Numbered from the stretch's first letter, positions 1-9,943 are shown. The stretch is 64,000 nucleotides of DNA from Hypericibacter sp049323455 (GCA_049323455.1 JBMONF010000022.1:34100-98099); one strand, 5' to 3'. Translations and numbers: made by a program. The notes: a model not told the origin generated them from the letters alone.

Positions 1-555
1 CAGCGCTCGGTCGGCATCACCTTCGTGTTCGTGACGCACGACCAGGAGGAGGCGCTGACCATGTCCGACCGCATCGCGGTCATGGCGCGCGGGAAGGTCC
101 TCCAGATCGACAGTTCGGCGCGGCTCTACGAGCATCCGAACTGCCGCGAGGTAGCCGACTTCATCGGCACGATGAACTTCATCGATGGCGAGGTGTCGGG
201 GCTCGAGGGCAGTTATGCGGTGATCGATGCAGGGCCCTTGGGTAAGCTCCGCGCGCCCAAGGAGAAGGACGGGCTGGCGCAGGCCGCCAGGGTCACGCTC
301 GCCATCCGCCCCGAGAAGCTCAGGATCGACACGACGCGCCCCAACGGCTCGACCAATGCCATTCCCGGCCGGCTCAACGCGCAGGCCTATCTGGGCGACC
401 GCAGCCACTTCTTCGTCGAGGTGCCGGGCTTGCAGAAGCGGATCGCCGTCGCGGCGCAGAACGCCCAGCGCGACACCGACAGCACCGACTGCGCCGGCCG
501 CGAGGTGTGGATCAGCTGGCCCGTGGAATCGGGCGTGCTGCTGCCCGCCGACTGA
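1..555 (+). CDS. ABC transporter ATP-binding protein, PotA-type (C-terminal part, cut by window start)
   Basis: The reading frame is open from the first base, so only the last 184 codons are present. The first residues carry the H-loop/switch region of an ABC ATPase (VTHDQEEALTMSDRIAVM). After it comes the Tyr-Glu-His-Pro element and a beta-rich C-terminal TOBE-like domain containing the IRPEKLRI motif. This arrangement is typical of spermidine/putrescine or Fe3+ importer ATPases (PotA/FbpC family). Walker A, Walker B and the signature motif lie outside the window, so activity and substrate cannot be judged. A polyamine, betaine or similar organic solute is likely. ArsC follows after 49 bases on the same strand. 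Confidence 0.85.
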   Translation, partial: QRSVGITFVFVTHDQEEALTMSDRIAVMARGKVLQIDSSARLYEHPNCREVADFIGTMNFIDGEVSGLEGSYAVIDAGPLGKLRAPKEKDGLAQAARVTLAIRPEKLRIDTTRPNGSTNAIPGRLNAQAYLGDRSHFFVEVPGLQKRIAVAAQNAQRDTDSTDCAGREVWISWPVESGVLLPAD

Positions 556-604
556 CCGGGAAGAGCGAGCCGGCCAATCGCGCCCTCGCTGACGGCAGGA
601 CGAG

Positions 605-970
605 ATGATCGTCACGATCTATCACAATCCGCGATGCAGCAAATCGCGCGCGACCCTTGGGCTCCTGCGCGAGCGGGGCATCGAGCCGACCGTGATCGAG
701 TATCTGGAAACGCCGCCCGATGCCAAGCGGCTGAAGCAACTCCTGAAGCTCTTGGGGCTGGCCCCGCGCGATCTGATGCGCAAAGGGGAAGCGGCCTACA
801 AGGAGAACCGCCTCGCCGATCCCGAGCTCGACGACGCGGCGCTCGTCGCCGCCATGGTGGCGCACCCGATTCTGATCGAGCGGCCGATCGTCGTGATCAA
901 GGACGCAAAGGGCGAGCGCGCCGCCCTCGGCCGCCCGCCGGAGAACGTGTTGGCGATCCTGTCGGTTTGA
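605..970 (+). CDS. arsC: Arsenate reductase family protein (ArsC, glutaredoxin-dependent type)
   Basis: This is a 121-residue thioredoxin-fold protein. The N-terminus reads MIVTIYHNPRCSKSRATL, with the single catalytic Cys at residue 11 of the ArsC family and no CXXC pair. The basic residues around it and the late segment IVVIKDAKGERAALGRPPENV match the ArsC/YffB family. Members reduce arsenate to arsenite with glutathione and glutaredoxin, but many homologues (YffB-like) have unknown substrates. No arsR, arsB or acr3 gene is adjacent, so a role in arsenic resistance is unproven. The start has AGGACGAG directly upstream. The length is normal for the family. Confidence 0.8.
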   Translation: MIVTIYHNPRCSKSRATLGLLRERGIEPTVIEYLETPPDAKRLKQLLKLLGLAPRDLMRKGEAAYKENRLADPELDDAALVAAMVAHPILIERPIVVIKDAKGERAALGRPPENVLAILSV

Positions 971-999
971 TTTCGCTCGGGCGGAACCCTGCCCTATCT

Positions 1000-1064
1000 C
1001 GTCACCCCCGGGCTTGACCCGGGGGTCCATCGATGGATTGCCGGGTCAAGCCCGGCAATGACGG
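1000..1064. repeat. REP-like interspersed palindromic element
   Basis: About 65 bases form a long imperfect palindrome centred on ATCGAT near 1032. Each arm contains a CCGGGCTTGACCCGG core (CCGGGTCAAGCCCGG on the other arm) and the arms end in GTCA/TGAC. Short palindromes of this kind are dispersed many times between genes in many alphaproteobacterial genomes. Only one copy was noticed here. It lies between convergent genes, arsC and the aminotransferase, a usual place for such elements. Confidence 0.7.
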
Positions 1065-1099
1065 ACGAAGAGATGGTTCCACCTCTTCGAAAATCTCCG

Positions 1100-1138
1100 A
1101 AAAGAAAACCCACCCTCCGCCTTGCGGAAGAGGGTGGG
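1100..1138 (-). terminator. Rho-independent terminator of the class III aminotransferase gene
   Basis: CCCACCCT (1109-1116) pairs perfectly with AGGGTGGG (1131-1138), and an inner CGC/GCG pair extends the stem. Read on the minus strand, the stem is followed by a T-rich run (complement of AAAAGAAAA). It begins 38 bases after the stop codon of the minus-strand aminotransferase. Confidence 0.75.
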
Positions 1139-1175
1139 GCGTAGCACGCGAAACAGAGAGGATCGGGGCGCGGCC

Positions 1176-2573
1176 TCAGGCGGTGATGCCGGTCATGACC
1201 GGCGCGGCCTTGCTCTTGCGGGTCCGCGCCAGCTCCTCGATCGTGAGGTCGACGCAATATTCGAAGGTCGCCAGCGTCTCCTCGAGGCAGGCGCGGTCGT
1301 GCGCCGCCGAGACGAACCAGGGCTCGCGCGAATCCGGCTCGCACATCACGCCGCGCGGGATCAGATGGTGCGCCAGCGTGTCGTAGAAGGTGTAGTCGCT
1401 GGTCTTCCAGTCGCGGTAGTTGGCGGGCGGCGTCTCGCGGAAGAAGAGGCCGCTCATGCTCGGGTGGCCGGTGAAGCTGTGCGGGATGCCGCGGGCCGCC
1501 AGGATCTTGTGCATGCCCTGCTGCATCTCGAGGCCATAGGCCTCGATATCCTCGAGCGCGTCGCTGTCGCGCAGGATCGTCAGCGTCTTCTCCGCCGCCG
1601 CCAGCGACATGGCCTGGGCGGTGTAGGTGCCGCCATGGGCCACGCCGCGGCCATAATGGCGCATCAGGTCCTCGCGACCGCCGATGCAGGCGATCGGATA
1701 GCCATTCGCCACCGCCTTGGCCATGGTGCAGATATCGGCCTTCACGCCATAAAGCTCCTGGGCGCCGCCACGGCGCACGCGGAAGCCGGTCTTGACCTCG
1801 TCCACGATCATCAGCACGCCGTACTTGGTGCAAAGCTCGCGCACGGCGCGGATGAACTCGGGCTTGGAGGGAATGCCGCAGCAATTGCCGAGGATGGGCT
1901 CGATCAGCACGGCCGCGACCGTGTGGCCATGCTTTTTGAGCACGTCCTCGAGCCGGTTGGCATCGTTATAGGGCACCTGCCAGAAGAGCTGGCGAACGAG
2001 GCCGGGCACGCCCTTGCCGTAGGAGACGACCTCGGGCTCGCGGCCATCGGCGATGGTGGCCGTGTCGAGCGTCCACATGGTGGAGTCGAACAGCCCGTGA
2101 TAGGAGCCCTCGAAGGTGACGTAGTTGTCCTTGCCGGTGACGCCGCGGGCGAGGCGCAGGGCGGCCATCACGGCCTCGGTGCCGGAATTGGAGAAGCGCA
2201 CCAGCTCGGCCGCCGGCACCATCTGGCTGATGAGCTCGGCCACCGCCAGCTCCCGCTCGGTGCCGAGCGCGAACACCGTGCCGACCTCCTGGCCCTCGCG
2301 CGCCGCGGCATCGACCTCGGGGTGGCAATGGCCCAGAATGGCCGGCCCGTAGCCGAGGCGATAGTCGATATAGACGTTGTCGTCGAGGTCCCAGACCCGA
2401 GCGCCCCGACCATGCTTGACATAGACCGTGCTCTGATCGCCCCAGTAACGGAAGTTGGAGCTGACGCCCAAGGGCAGCTTCTTGACCGCCTTCCGGAAAT
2501 GCGCGTTCGACTTGTCGAGGCGGTAGGGCTCGCGCTTGGCGCCGTTGGAGAGAGTGGGGGCGGCGATGGTCAT
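1176..2573 (-). CDS. Class III PLP-dependent aminotransferase (glutamate-1-semialdehyde aminomutase-like)
   Basis: This 465-residue protein has the fold-type I signature IVDEVKTGFR and the Schiff-base lysine in TMAKAVANGYP, followed by an ACIGG segment as in glutamate-1-semialdehyde aminomutase relatives. The N-terminus contains PLGVSSNFRYWG, close to GSA-like aminotransferases of catabolic clusters rather than hemL of haem synthesis. The ATG at 2573 was chosen because GGAG lies six bases upstream and the family homology starts soon after it. An upstream in-frame ATG at 2609 is possible. The gene is divergent from a TetR regulator across an AT-rich gap and is followed by a terminator. It probably acts in amine or amino acid catabolism under that regulator; the substrate is unknown. 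Confidence 0.88.
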   Translation of the reverse strand: MTIAAPTLSNGAKREPYRLDKSNAHFRKAVKKLPLGVSSNFRYWGDQSTVYVKHGRGARVWDLDDNVYIDYRLGYGPAILGHCHPEVDAAAREGQEVGTVFALGTERELAVAELISQMVPAAELVRFSNSGTEAVMAALRLARGVTGKDNYVTFEGSYHGLFDSTMWTLDTATIADGREPEVVSYGKGVPGLVRQLFWQVPYNDANRLEDVLKKHGHTVAAVLIEPILGNCCGIPSKPEFIRAVRELCTKYGVLMIVDEVKTGFRVRRGGAQELYGVKADICTMAKAVANGYPIACIGGREDLMRHYGRGVAHGGTYTAQAMSLAAAEKTLTILRDSDALEDIEAYGLEMQQGMHKILAARGIPHSFTGHPSMSGLFFRETPPANYRDWKTSDYTFYDTLAHHLIPRGVMCEPDSREPWFVSAAHDRACLEETLATFEYCVDLTIEELARTRKSKAAPVMTGITA

Positions 2574-2696
2574 GATGATCTCCGATCCGATCTTTCTCGC
2601 AGTGTCCATTAAATGTGTATATAATAAATATAGCCTGAAGCGCGGCAATCTGTCCAGAGAGCTGAATGACCATATAATTGCTGAATTTGAAAACAC

Positions 2697-2718
2697 TATT
2701 AATTTCAATGTATTAATA
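2697..2718. promoter_or_regulatory. Candidate operator in the aminotransferase/tetR divergent promoter
   Basis: TATTAAT (2697-2703) and ATTAATA (2712-2718) form a perfect 7-bp inverted repeat with an 8-base spacer. It lies in the 190-base AT-rich gap between the divergent starts at 2573 and 2764, about 45 bases before the TetR start. TetR-family repressors usually bind such palindromes next to their own gene. The assignment is by position only, and AT-rich DNA yields chance palindromes. Confidence 0.45.
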
Positions 2719-2763
2719 TGATTATCTAAACCTTAAACGCTGCGGCGAAGGCTAAGAGGGATA

Positions 2764-3885
2764 ATGGCTCGGCTGAATCCGGTAAAAGAAGCGCGGCAGG
2801 TCCAGCTGATCGAGGCCACGATCGCGACCATCGGCCGGCGCGGCTATGCGGCCACGACCTTGAGCCTCGTTGCCAGCGCCGCCGGCATGTCGCCCGGCAT
2901 CGTCAATTTCTACTTCAAGAGCAAAGAGCAGCTGCTGGTCGCAACGCTGGAACACATCGCCGGCGAATATGAGACCTTCTGGCGGGCCCAGCTCGGCGCA
3001 GCCGGCGATTCGCCGGCCGCCCAACTCGACGCCATGATCGAGGCCGATTTCCACGAGGGCATCTTCACCCGCGAGAAGATAGCGGTGTGGTCGGCCTTCT
3101 GGGCCGAGGCGCCGAGCCAGCCCGCCTATCAGACGCTGGTCTCGGAGCTCGAGCAGCGCTATTGGACCGAGACGCGCGGCATTGTCGCCCGCCTGATCGC
3201 CGAGGGCGGCTATAAGGGGCTCGACCCCGACGCCGTCGCGCACGGGCTCAACGCCATGATCGACGGCCTCTGGTTCGATCTGCTGATCGACCCCGGCTCG
3301 ATCTCGGCCGAGCAGGGCAAGCGCATCTGCCGGCTCTACCTCGCCGGCATCTTTCCGAAGCATTTCGGACACCACATCACCGGCGGCGCGCCGCCGGGCC
3401 AGCCGCTGATCGAGGCCATGCCGCCGGCGCCGGAGCGGCCAGCGGAAGAAGCGGCCGGAGAGGGAGCCGATCCTTCGGGCCGCGCTGCCCATCGCAAGCG
3501 TCTGGCCGCAGCACTGCGCCGGCGCCTGCAGCCTCAGGGCCCGCTTGCGATCAAGGAGCTGGCGCAGGCCATCGGCGTCACGCCCGACACGGTGCAGAAC
3601 TGGCTCAACGAGAGCACCGAGCCCTCGTCCTGGCTCCTGGGCCGGATGATGGCAATGCTGGATCCGAGCTTCTTCGTCGAGGTCTACGGGCCGACCGTGG
3701 ATGCGATGCGCCGGCGTTTCGAGGCGCGGCTTGCCGCCGAGCGCGAGGCGGGCGAGCGCGATCGCGCGGCCCTGGCGGCGCTCGATCCCAACCCGAAGGC
3801 TGTCGCCGAAGCGCCGCAGAGCGCTACTGCTCCCTCACCGGAAAGAGCCCCGAACGATCCCAGCGGCGGCCAACGCAGCGCTTGA
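2764..3885 (+). CDS. TetR/AcrR-family regulator (BetI-like) with a C-terminal second helix-turn-helix
   Basis: Residues 1-200 are a complete TetR regulator: the HTH at about 32-54 (LSLVASAAGMSPGIVNFYFK) and a BetI-like ligand domain with the FWAEA and LIDGLW-type segments. The usual length is about 195 residues, but this protein has 373. A Pro/Glu/Ala-rich linker (about 208-240) leads to a basic stretch and a second predicted HTH at 261-283 (IKELAQAIGVTPDTVQNW) resembling XRE-type domains. A charged Arg/Glu helix and a disordered tail follow. The ATG follows GCTAAGAGGGATA, a reasonable SD. The gene is divergent from the aminotransferase and 50 bases upstream of the acyl-CoA synthetase, so it probably controls both. 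The effector may be a betaine- or choline-like molecule, as for BetI; that is inference. Confidence 0.85.
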   Translation: MARLNPVKEARQVQLIEATIATIGRRGYAATTLSLVASAAGMSPGIVNFYFKSKEQLLVATLEHIAGEYETFWRAQLGAAGDSPAAQLDAMIEADFHEGIFTREKIAVWSAFWAEAPSQPAYQTLVSELEQRYWTETRGIVARLIAEGGYKGLDPDAVAHGLNAMIDGLWFDLLIDPGSISAEQGKRICRLYLAGIFPKHFGHHITGGAPPGQPLIEAMPPAPERPAEEAAGEGADPSGRAAHRKRLAAALRRRLQPQGPLAIKELAQAIGVTPDTVQNWLNESTEPSSWLLGRMMAMLDPSFFVEVYGPTVDAMRRRFEARLAAEREAGERDRAALAALDPNPKAVAEAPQSATAPSPERAPNDPSGGQRSA

Positions 3886-3935
3886 CGATCGACTCCATCC
3901 ATTCGCTACGCCCTCCCGTTCCCGACTGTTGCACC

Positions 3936-6029
3936 ATGGACATTGAAACCCGCACCCACCGCCTGGCGCCGCTACTCGAGCCGGCTTCGATCGCCCTCGT
4001 CGGCGCCTCGCCCAAGGAGGGAAGCGTCGGGCAGGGCATGATCCGGACCCTCAAGGGCGGCGGCTTCCCGGGTCGGGTCTATCTCGTCAATCCCGGCTAC
4101 AAGGAGATCGAAGGCGAGCCATGCTATCCGTCGGTGGCCGATTTGCCCGAGCCGATCGATCATGTCGTGCTCGGCGTGGCCAACGCCCGCCTCGAGCAGA
4201 GCCTCACCCAAGCCATTGCGGCAGGCGCCAAGGCGGCCACCATCTTCGCGAGCTGCTATCTCGAGCAAGACCGCGATCCACCGCTCGTTCGGCGCGTCGC
4301 GGCGATGGCGCGCGAGGCCGGCATGCCGATCTGCGGCGGCAACGGCATGGGCTTCTACAATTTCGACCGTAAGCTTCGCGTCTGCGGGTTTCCGCCGCCG
4401 GACTGGGTCGCAGGCGGCGGCAACAAGAGCTTCATCACTCATTCGGGGTCGGCCTTCAGCGCGATGGTCCATCACGACCGCCGCTTCGCCTACAACCTGG
4501 CGGTCTCACCGGGGCAGGAGCTGGGCGCCACGGCCGACGAGTATCTCGATTTCGCCCTGGACCAGCCGACCACGCGCGTGGTCGGGCTCTTCCTGGAGAC
4601 CGTGCGCAACCCGGAAGGCTTCGTCGCCGCGCTGGAGAAGGCGCGGGCGCGCCGCATTCCCGTGGTGGTGCTCAAGGTCGGGCGCTCGGCCGAGAGCGCC
4701 AAGCTTGCGGTCAGTCATTCGGGCGCCGTCGCCGGCGACGACGCGGCCTACGAGGCCCTGTTCGATCGCTACGGCGTCGCCGTCGTCGACACGCTGACCG
4801 AACTCGCCAACGCGTTGCTGCTCTTGGGCCACGACAAGCCGATCGCGGCCGGCGGGCTTGCCTCGATCCACGATTCCGGCGGGTTGCGCGAGCTGACGGT
4901 GGACCGGGCCGTCGCGCGCGGCGTGCCCTTCGCCCGCATCGATGCCAAGACGAGGAAGAAGCTCGCCGAGCGCCTCGATTACGGCCTCGAGCCGATCAAC
5001 CCGCTCGATGCCTGGGGCACCGGCCACGACTACGAGACGATCTTCGAGGAGTGCATGGTGGCGCTCTGCGAGGATCCCGACACGGCCGTGGGCGCGCTTT
5101 TCGCCGAGACGCGCGACGCCTATTCGCTGCACGAAGGCTATGGCCGCGTGCTGGCGCGCGCGGCCAAGCGCACGGCCAAGCCGATCGTGCTGGTCAACAA
5201 CATGGCGGCCGTCGGTGACAGCCAGCTTGCGGTCGAGCTCACGCGCGCCGGACTGCCGGTGCTGGTGGATATCGACGCGGGCCTGGCCGCGTTTCGCGCC
5301 GCCTTCGCCTGGCGCGACGCCGCCGACCGGCCGGCACCGACGCCCGAGCCGGCGCCTCCGGGCTTGCGCGCGAAATGGGCGCTGCGCTTGCAGAAGGGCG
5401 GCGCGCTCGACGAGGCCGAGAGCCTCGCCTTGATGGCCGACTACGGCGTCGGCATTCTCGCACACTGGATCGTCGAGAGCGAAGCGGCCGCGCTCGAGGC
5501 CGCGCGGGCCATCGGCTTTCCCGTGGCCCTCAAGACCGCAGCGCCCGGCATTCTGCACAAATCCGACGTCGGCGGGGTCAAGCTGGCCTTGGCCGACGAG
5601 GCGGCCGTCGCCGCCGCCTATCGGGATCTCGCCGCGCGACTGGGCTCTCGCGTCCTCGTCGCGGCCATGGCAGGAAAAGGTGTGGAATTGTCGTTCGGCG
5701 CCGTGATCGATGCGCAGTTCGGGCCGCTCGTCATGGTCGGCGCCGGCGGCGTGCTGATCGAGATGATGAAGGACCGCTGTTTCGCTCTGCCGCCCTTCGA
5801 CGAGGCCTGGGCGCGCCGCTTGATCGACGGGCTCGCGCTGCGCCCGCTGCTCGACGGCAAGCGCGGGCAGAAGCCGGCCGACCTGGCAGCACTGGCGAAG
5901 AGCCTCGCCGCCTTCTCCGTCATGGTGGCCGACCTCAAAGGCCTGATCGCGGAGATCGACATCAACCCGGTTCTGGCCGGCCCGACGGGCGCGGTCGCGC
6001 TCGACGCCCTGGTGGTTCCGGCCCCCTAA
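3936..6029 (+). CDS. ADP-forming acyl-CoA synthetase (acetate-CoA ligase family, fused alpha-beta subunits)
   Basis: This 697-residue protein is of the NDP-forming acyl-CoA synthetase family, which interconverts acyl-CoA + ADP + Pi and acid + CoA + ATP. Residues ~10-100 are a CoA-binding Rossmann domain (SIALVGASPKEGSVG). Residues ~130-300 are succinyl-CoA-ligase-like and hold the likely phospho-histidine H261 in VSHSGAVAGDDAAYEALF. The C-terminal part (~490-690) is an ATP-grasp domain with ALKTAAPGILHKSDVGGV and EIDINPV. The ATG at 3936 begins the family homology; an upstream in-frame start at 3882 overlaps tetR and is less likely. It forms an apparent operon with the acyl-CoA dehydrogenase 33 bases downstream, which suggests breakdown of a short or branched acyl-CoA. 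Confidence 0.88.
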   Translation: MDIETRTHRLAPLLEPASIALVGASPKEGSVGQGMIRTLKGGGFPGRVYLVNPGYKEIEGEPCYPSVADLPEPIDHVVLGVANARLEQSLTQAIAAGAKAATIFASCYLEQDRDPPLVRRVAAMAREAGMPICGGNGMGFYNFDRKLRVCGFPPPDWVAGGGNKSFITHSGSAFSAMVHHDRRFAYNLAVSPGQELGATADEYLDFALDQPTTRVVGLFLETVRNPEGFVAALEKARARRIPVVVLKVGRSAESAKLAVSHSGAVAGDDAAYEALFDRYGVAVVDTLTELANALLLLGHDKPIAAGGLASIHDSGGLRELTVDRAVARGVPFARIDAKTRKKLAERLDYGLEPINPLDAWGTGHDYETIFEECMVALCEDPDTAVGALFAETRDAYSLHEGYGRVLARAAKRTAKPIVLVNNMAAVGDSQLAVELTRAGLPVLVDIDAGLAAFRAAFAWRDAADRPAPTPEPAPPGLRAKWALRLQKGGALDEAESLALMADYGVGILAHWIVESEAAALEAARAIGFPVALKTAAPGILHKSDVGGVKLALADEAAVAAAYRDLAARLGSRVLVAAMAGKGVELSFGAVIDAQFGPLVMVGAGGVLIEMMKDRCFALPPFDEAWARRLIDGLALRPLLDGKRGQKPADLAALAKSLAAFSVMVADLKGLIAEIDINPVLAGPTGAVALDALVVPAP

Positions 6030-6062
6030 CCGAAAGAACGAAAGAACAAGAGAGAGAGCTTC

Positions 6063-7232
6063 ATGGACCTGACCTTGACGACGGCCGAGCGGGATCTCCA
6101 GGCGCGCGCCCGCGAGTTCACCGAGAAATATCTCTTCCCGTACGAGCTCGAATGCGAGGAGAACGGCACGCTCTCGGCCGAAAGCATCGCCAGGGTCAAG
6201 CAGGGCGTGCTCGATTATCGCTTCAACGGCTGGAACCATACCAAGGAGGACGGCGGCCAGGGCTTCACCCAGCTCGAGAAGCTGCTGCTGCACGAGGAGC
6301 TGGGCAAGGCCACCAACGTGCTCTGGACGCTGGTGTGGGGCGCGGCTTTGCCGCTGCGCCACGGCACCGCCGAGCAGCGCCGCGAGTATCTCTTCCCCTG
6401 CAACGCCGGAAAGCGGCGCGCCTGCTATGCCATCACCGAACCCGACGCCGGCTCGGACGCGCGCATGGTCAAAACCAACGCCGTCCTCGAGGGCAACAAG
6501 TACGTCCTCAATGGCGAGAAGTGGTTCGTCACCTCGGCCGATGCCGCGGACATCATCCTGGTCCATGCGGTCGTCGACGGGGACCCGGACAAGCCGACGC
6601 TCTTCATCGTCGAGAAGAACCAGCCGGGTGTCGTCGTGCAGCGCGCGCCCAAGTTCATGCACAGCTATATCTACGAGCACTACGAGATGCGGTTCGAGAA
6701 GGTCGAGCTCGCGCCGTCGCGCATCCTGGGCGAGGTGGGGCAGGGGCTCGATCTGACCAAGGACTGGTTCGTCGACACCCGGCTCGAGATCGGCGCCCAT
6801 TGTGTGGGCGCCGCCATCCGCGCGGCCGAGATCGCCAACGACTATGCCGCCGGACGCATCCAGTTCGGCAAGCCGATCCGCGATTTCCAGGCGATCGAGT
6901 TCATGCTGGCCGACATGGCGGTGGAGATCATGGCGACCAAGTCGATGCTCTACCGCATCGGCGCCGAGGTCGACCGCGGACTCGACCGCAAGCTGATCCA
7001 CGCGCGCGCTAGCGCCATCAAGCTTTACGCCTCCGAGATGGCGGGCCGCGTCGTCGACAAGGCGCTGCAGATCCTGGGCGGGCGCGGCTATATGCGCGAG
7101 AACCCGGTCGAGCGGCTCTACCGGGACATCCGCGTCGACCGGATCTGGGAAGGCACCTCCGAGATCCAGCGCGTGGTGATCGCGGGCCAGATCAAGAAGC
7201 GCGGGCTCGACACCTATACCGGGTGGCTCTGA
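6063..7232 (+). CDS. Acyl-CoA dehydrogenase family protein
   Basis: This 389-residue flavoprotein has the full acyl-CoA dehydrogenase layout: N-terminal helical domain, the ITEPDAGSDARMVKT and GEKWFVTSADAADIILV beta-domain motifs, and the C-terminal helical domain. The catalytic-base position Glu lies in RIWEGTSEIQ. Members oxidise the alpha-beta bond of acyl-CoA esters using FAD and pass electrons to ETF. The ATG is preceded by GAGAGAGAG. It follows the acyl-CoA synthetase and precedes a bidirectional terminator, so the pair probably ends the operon. The acyl chain is unknown. Confidence 0.9.
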   Translation: MDLTLTTAERDLQARAREFTEKYLFPYELECEENGTLSAESIARVKQGVLDYRFNGWNHTKEDGGQGFTQLEKLLLHEELGKATNVLWTLVWGAALPLRHGTAEQRREYLFPCNAGKRRACYAITEPDAGSDARMVKTNAVLEGNKYVLNGEKWFVTSADAADIILVHAVVDGDPDKPTLFIVEKNQPGVVVQRAPKFMHSYIYEHYEMRFEKVELAPSRILGEVGQGLDLTKDWFVDTRLEIGAHCVGAAIRAAEIANDYAAGRIQFGKPIRDFQAIEFMLADMAVEIMATKSMLYRIGAEVDRGLDRKLIHARASAIKLYASEMAGRVVDKALQILGGRGYMRENPVERLYRDIRVDRIWEGTSEIQRVVIAGQIKKRGLDTYTGWL

Positions 7233-7264
7233 AGCAGATATCGCGCAGTCGCGTGCGCCAAGAA

Positions 7265-7299
7265 AAAGCCTCGCCCCGGGCGATCCAGGGCGAGGCTTT
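7265..7299. terminator. Bidirectional terminator between acyl-CoA dehydrogenase and rhlE-like gene
   Basis: AAAGCCTCGCCC (7265-7276) and GGGCGAGGCTTT (7288-7299) form a perfect 12-bp stem with an 11-base loop. On the minus strand the stem runs into a T tract (complement of AGAAAAA), which is ideal for the rhlE-like gene ending at 7328. On the plus strand the stem itself ends in TTT. Confidence 0.85.
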
Positions 7300-7327
7300 G
7301 ATCGTCAATCGGCTCGATGGCAACGCG

Positions 7328-8878
<1,551 letters not shown>

Positions 8879-9080
8879 TCTGTACCGGAAGCGGGCCTAA
8901 AAGGGTCTCTGGTATCGGCGGAGGGCCCGGGTATCCGCCGCAAAGCTGCCGCATAGGTAGGCAATTCCTGCGGAAAGTCAAGTGTTTGCGGCCGTGGCCC
9001 GCGGCTTTCCGCTTCGCCGACGATGCCGTAACCTGCACCGAAAATCGCAAAGGAATCCTTGCCTTGGGGACGTTTTCATC

Positions 9081-9635
9081 ATGCTGATCGAGAGCGCGCG
9101 CGCTTGCCTTCTGGTGGTGGACCTTCAGGAGCGGCTGCTGGCCGCCATGGCCCGGCCGGAGCCCGTCTTGCGCCAAGTCGGTATTCTGGTTCGCGCGGCC
9201 CGGCGCCTCGGCGTGCCGATCCTGGCCTCCGAGCAATACCCCAAAGGGCTGGGGCCGACCGAGGCGGGGCTCAGAGCATTGTTGGGCAACGAGGTGGCAC
9301 CGATGGCCAAGACGCATTTCTCCTGCACGGCCGACCCCGCCATCAAAGCCAGGCTCGAAGCCTTCGCGCGCGAGGGCAGGGACCAGGCGGTGATCGTCGG
9401 CGTCGAGGCCCATGTCTGCGTGCTGCAGACGGCGCTGGGCCTGCCGAAACTGGGCTTGGCGCCCTTCGTCGTGGCCGATGCCGTCACCTCGCGCCAGCCG
9501 GAGAGCCACGGCCGGGCGCTCGATCGCATGGCCCGAGACGGCGTCGAGGTGGTAACCACCGAGATGGCGCTGTTCGAATGGCTCGAGCAGGCCGGCACAG
9601 CGGAGTTCAAGGAGCTCTCGGCGCTGATCCGTTGA
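9081..9635 (+). CDS. Isochorismatase-family cysteine hydrolase
   Basis: This 184-residue protein carries the Asp-Lys-Cys triad of the isochorismatase/nicotinamidase superfamily: D14 in LLVVDLQERL, K77 in APMAKTHFSC and C113 in VEAHVCVLQTAL. It resembles YcaC or ISOC-domain hydrolases of unknown substrate; the nicotinamidase metal-site motif is not evident. The ATG at 9081 is chosen because the fold begins there. It is a single gene, divergent from the rhlE-like gene. No pathway can be inferred from its neighbours. Confidence 0.85.
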   Translation: MLIESARACLLVVDLQERLLAAMARPEPVLRQVGILVRAARRLGVPILASEQYPKGLGPTEAGLRALLGNEVAPMAKTHFSCTADPAIKARLEAFAREGRDQAVIVGVEAHVCVLQTALGLPKLGLAPFVVADAVTSRQPESHGRALDRMARDGVEVVTTEMALFEWLEQAGTAEFKELSALIR

Positions 9636-9943
9636 TGCAACCGGCCACAAGCGTGGGCGACAAGCAGGCAGCCGTGGGCCTCTGTCTGGGCCGGCCTCGC
9701 ATAACGCGCCCAGAACCGATGACGAGCGCATTGGTTCACAGCCGCAGCCTTTGCGGGACCGATTTTGCGGCTAAGCCACAGTTGCGGGTTCGTCTCTTAC
9801 ATAGCTGATATTTCTATTATTTATGGAGCAGCGGGCTCTGGTCGGCGGCAGCGCGGTGGCCAGTCTTCTCCGGCACTTCACAATTCAATAATGACATAAG
9901 GATATTTTTATATCAGTATTGCCGCACCAATTTGGGATTCGCG
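9636..9943. other. Intergenic region upstream of the ArsR-metF operon
   Basis: No supported gene lies in these 308 bases. A 7-bp inverted repeat AGCCGCA/TGCGGCT (9740-9746 and 9766-9772) could form a stem after the isochorismatase-family gene but has no T run. From about 9805 the DNA becomes AT-rich, unlike its surroundings, and includes the palindrome annotated at 9901-9914. It is therefore likely to hold the arsR-metF promoter. Confidence 0.6.
9901..9914. promoter_or_regulatory. Candidate ArsR-type operator upstream of the ArsR-methyltransferase/metF operon
   Basis: GATAT-TTTT-ATATC is a perfect inverted repeat 30 bases before the ATG at 9944, in a locally AT-rich stretch. ArsR-family dimers bind AT-rich palindromes of this size at their own promoters. 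Assignment is by position and symmetry only. Confidence 0.45.

Noticed and set aside
605..970. Possible Spx-type regulator rather than ArsC
   Set aside because: The motif is CSKSR with one Cys, not the CXXC of Spx, and the organism is not a Firmicute.
1122..2612. 496-codon open frame on the plus strand opposite the class III aminotransferase
   Set aside because: No motifs, and the minus-strand gene has the PLP lysine, an SD and a terminator.
4506..7001. 831-codon open frame on the minus strand opposite the acyl-CoA synthetase and dehydrogenase
   Set aside because: It is antisense to two genes with complete family motifs, has no recognisable domains and no start with an SD; GC-rich codon bias explains the openness.
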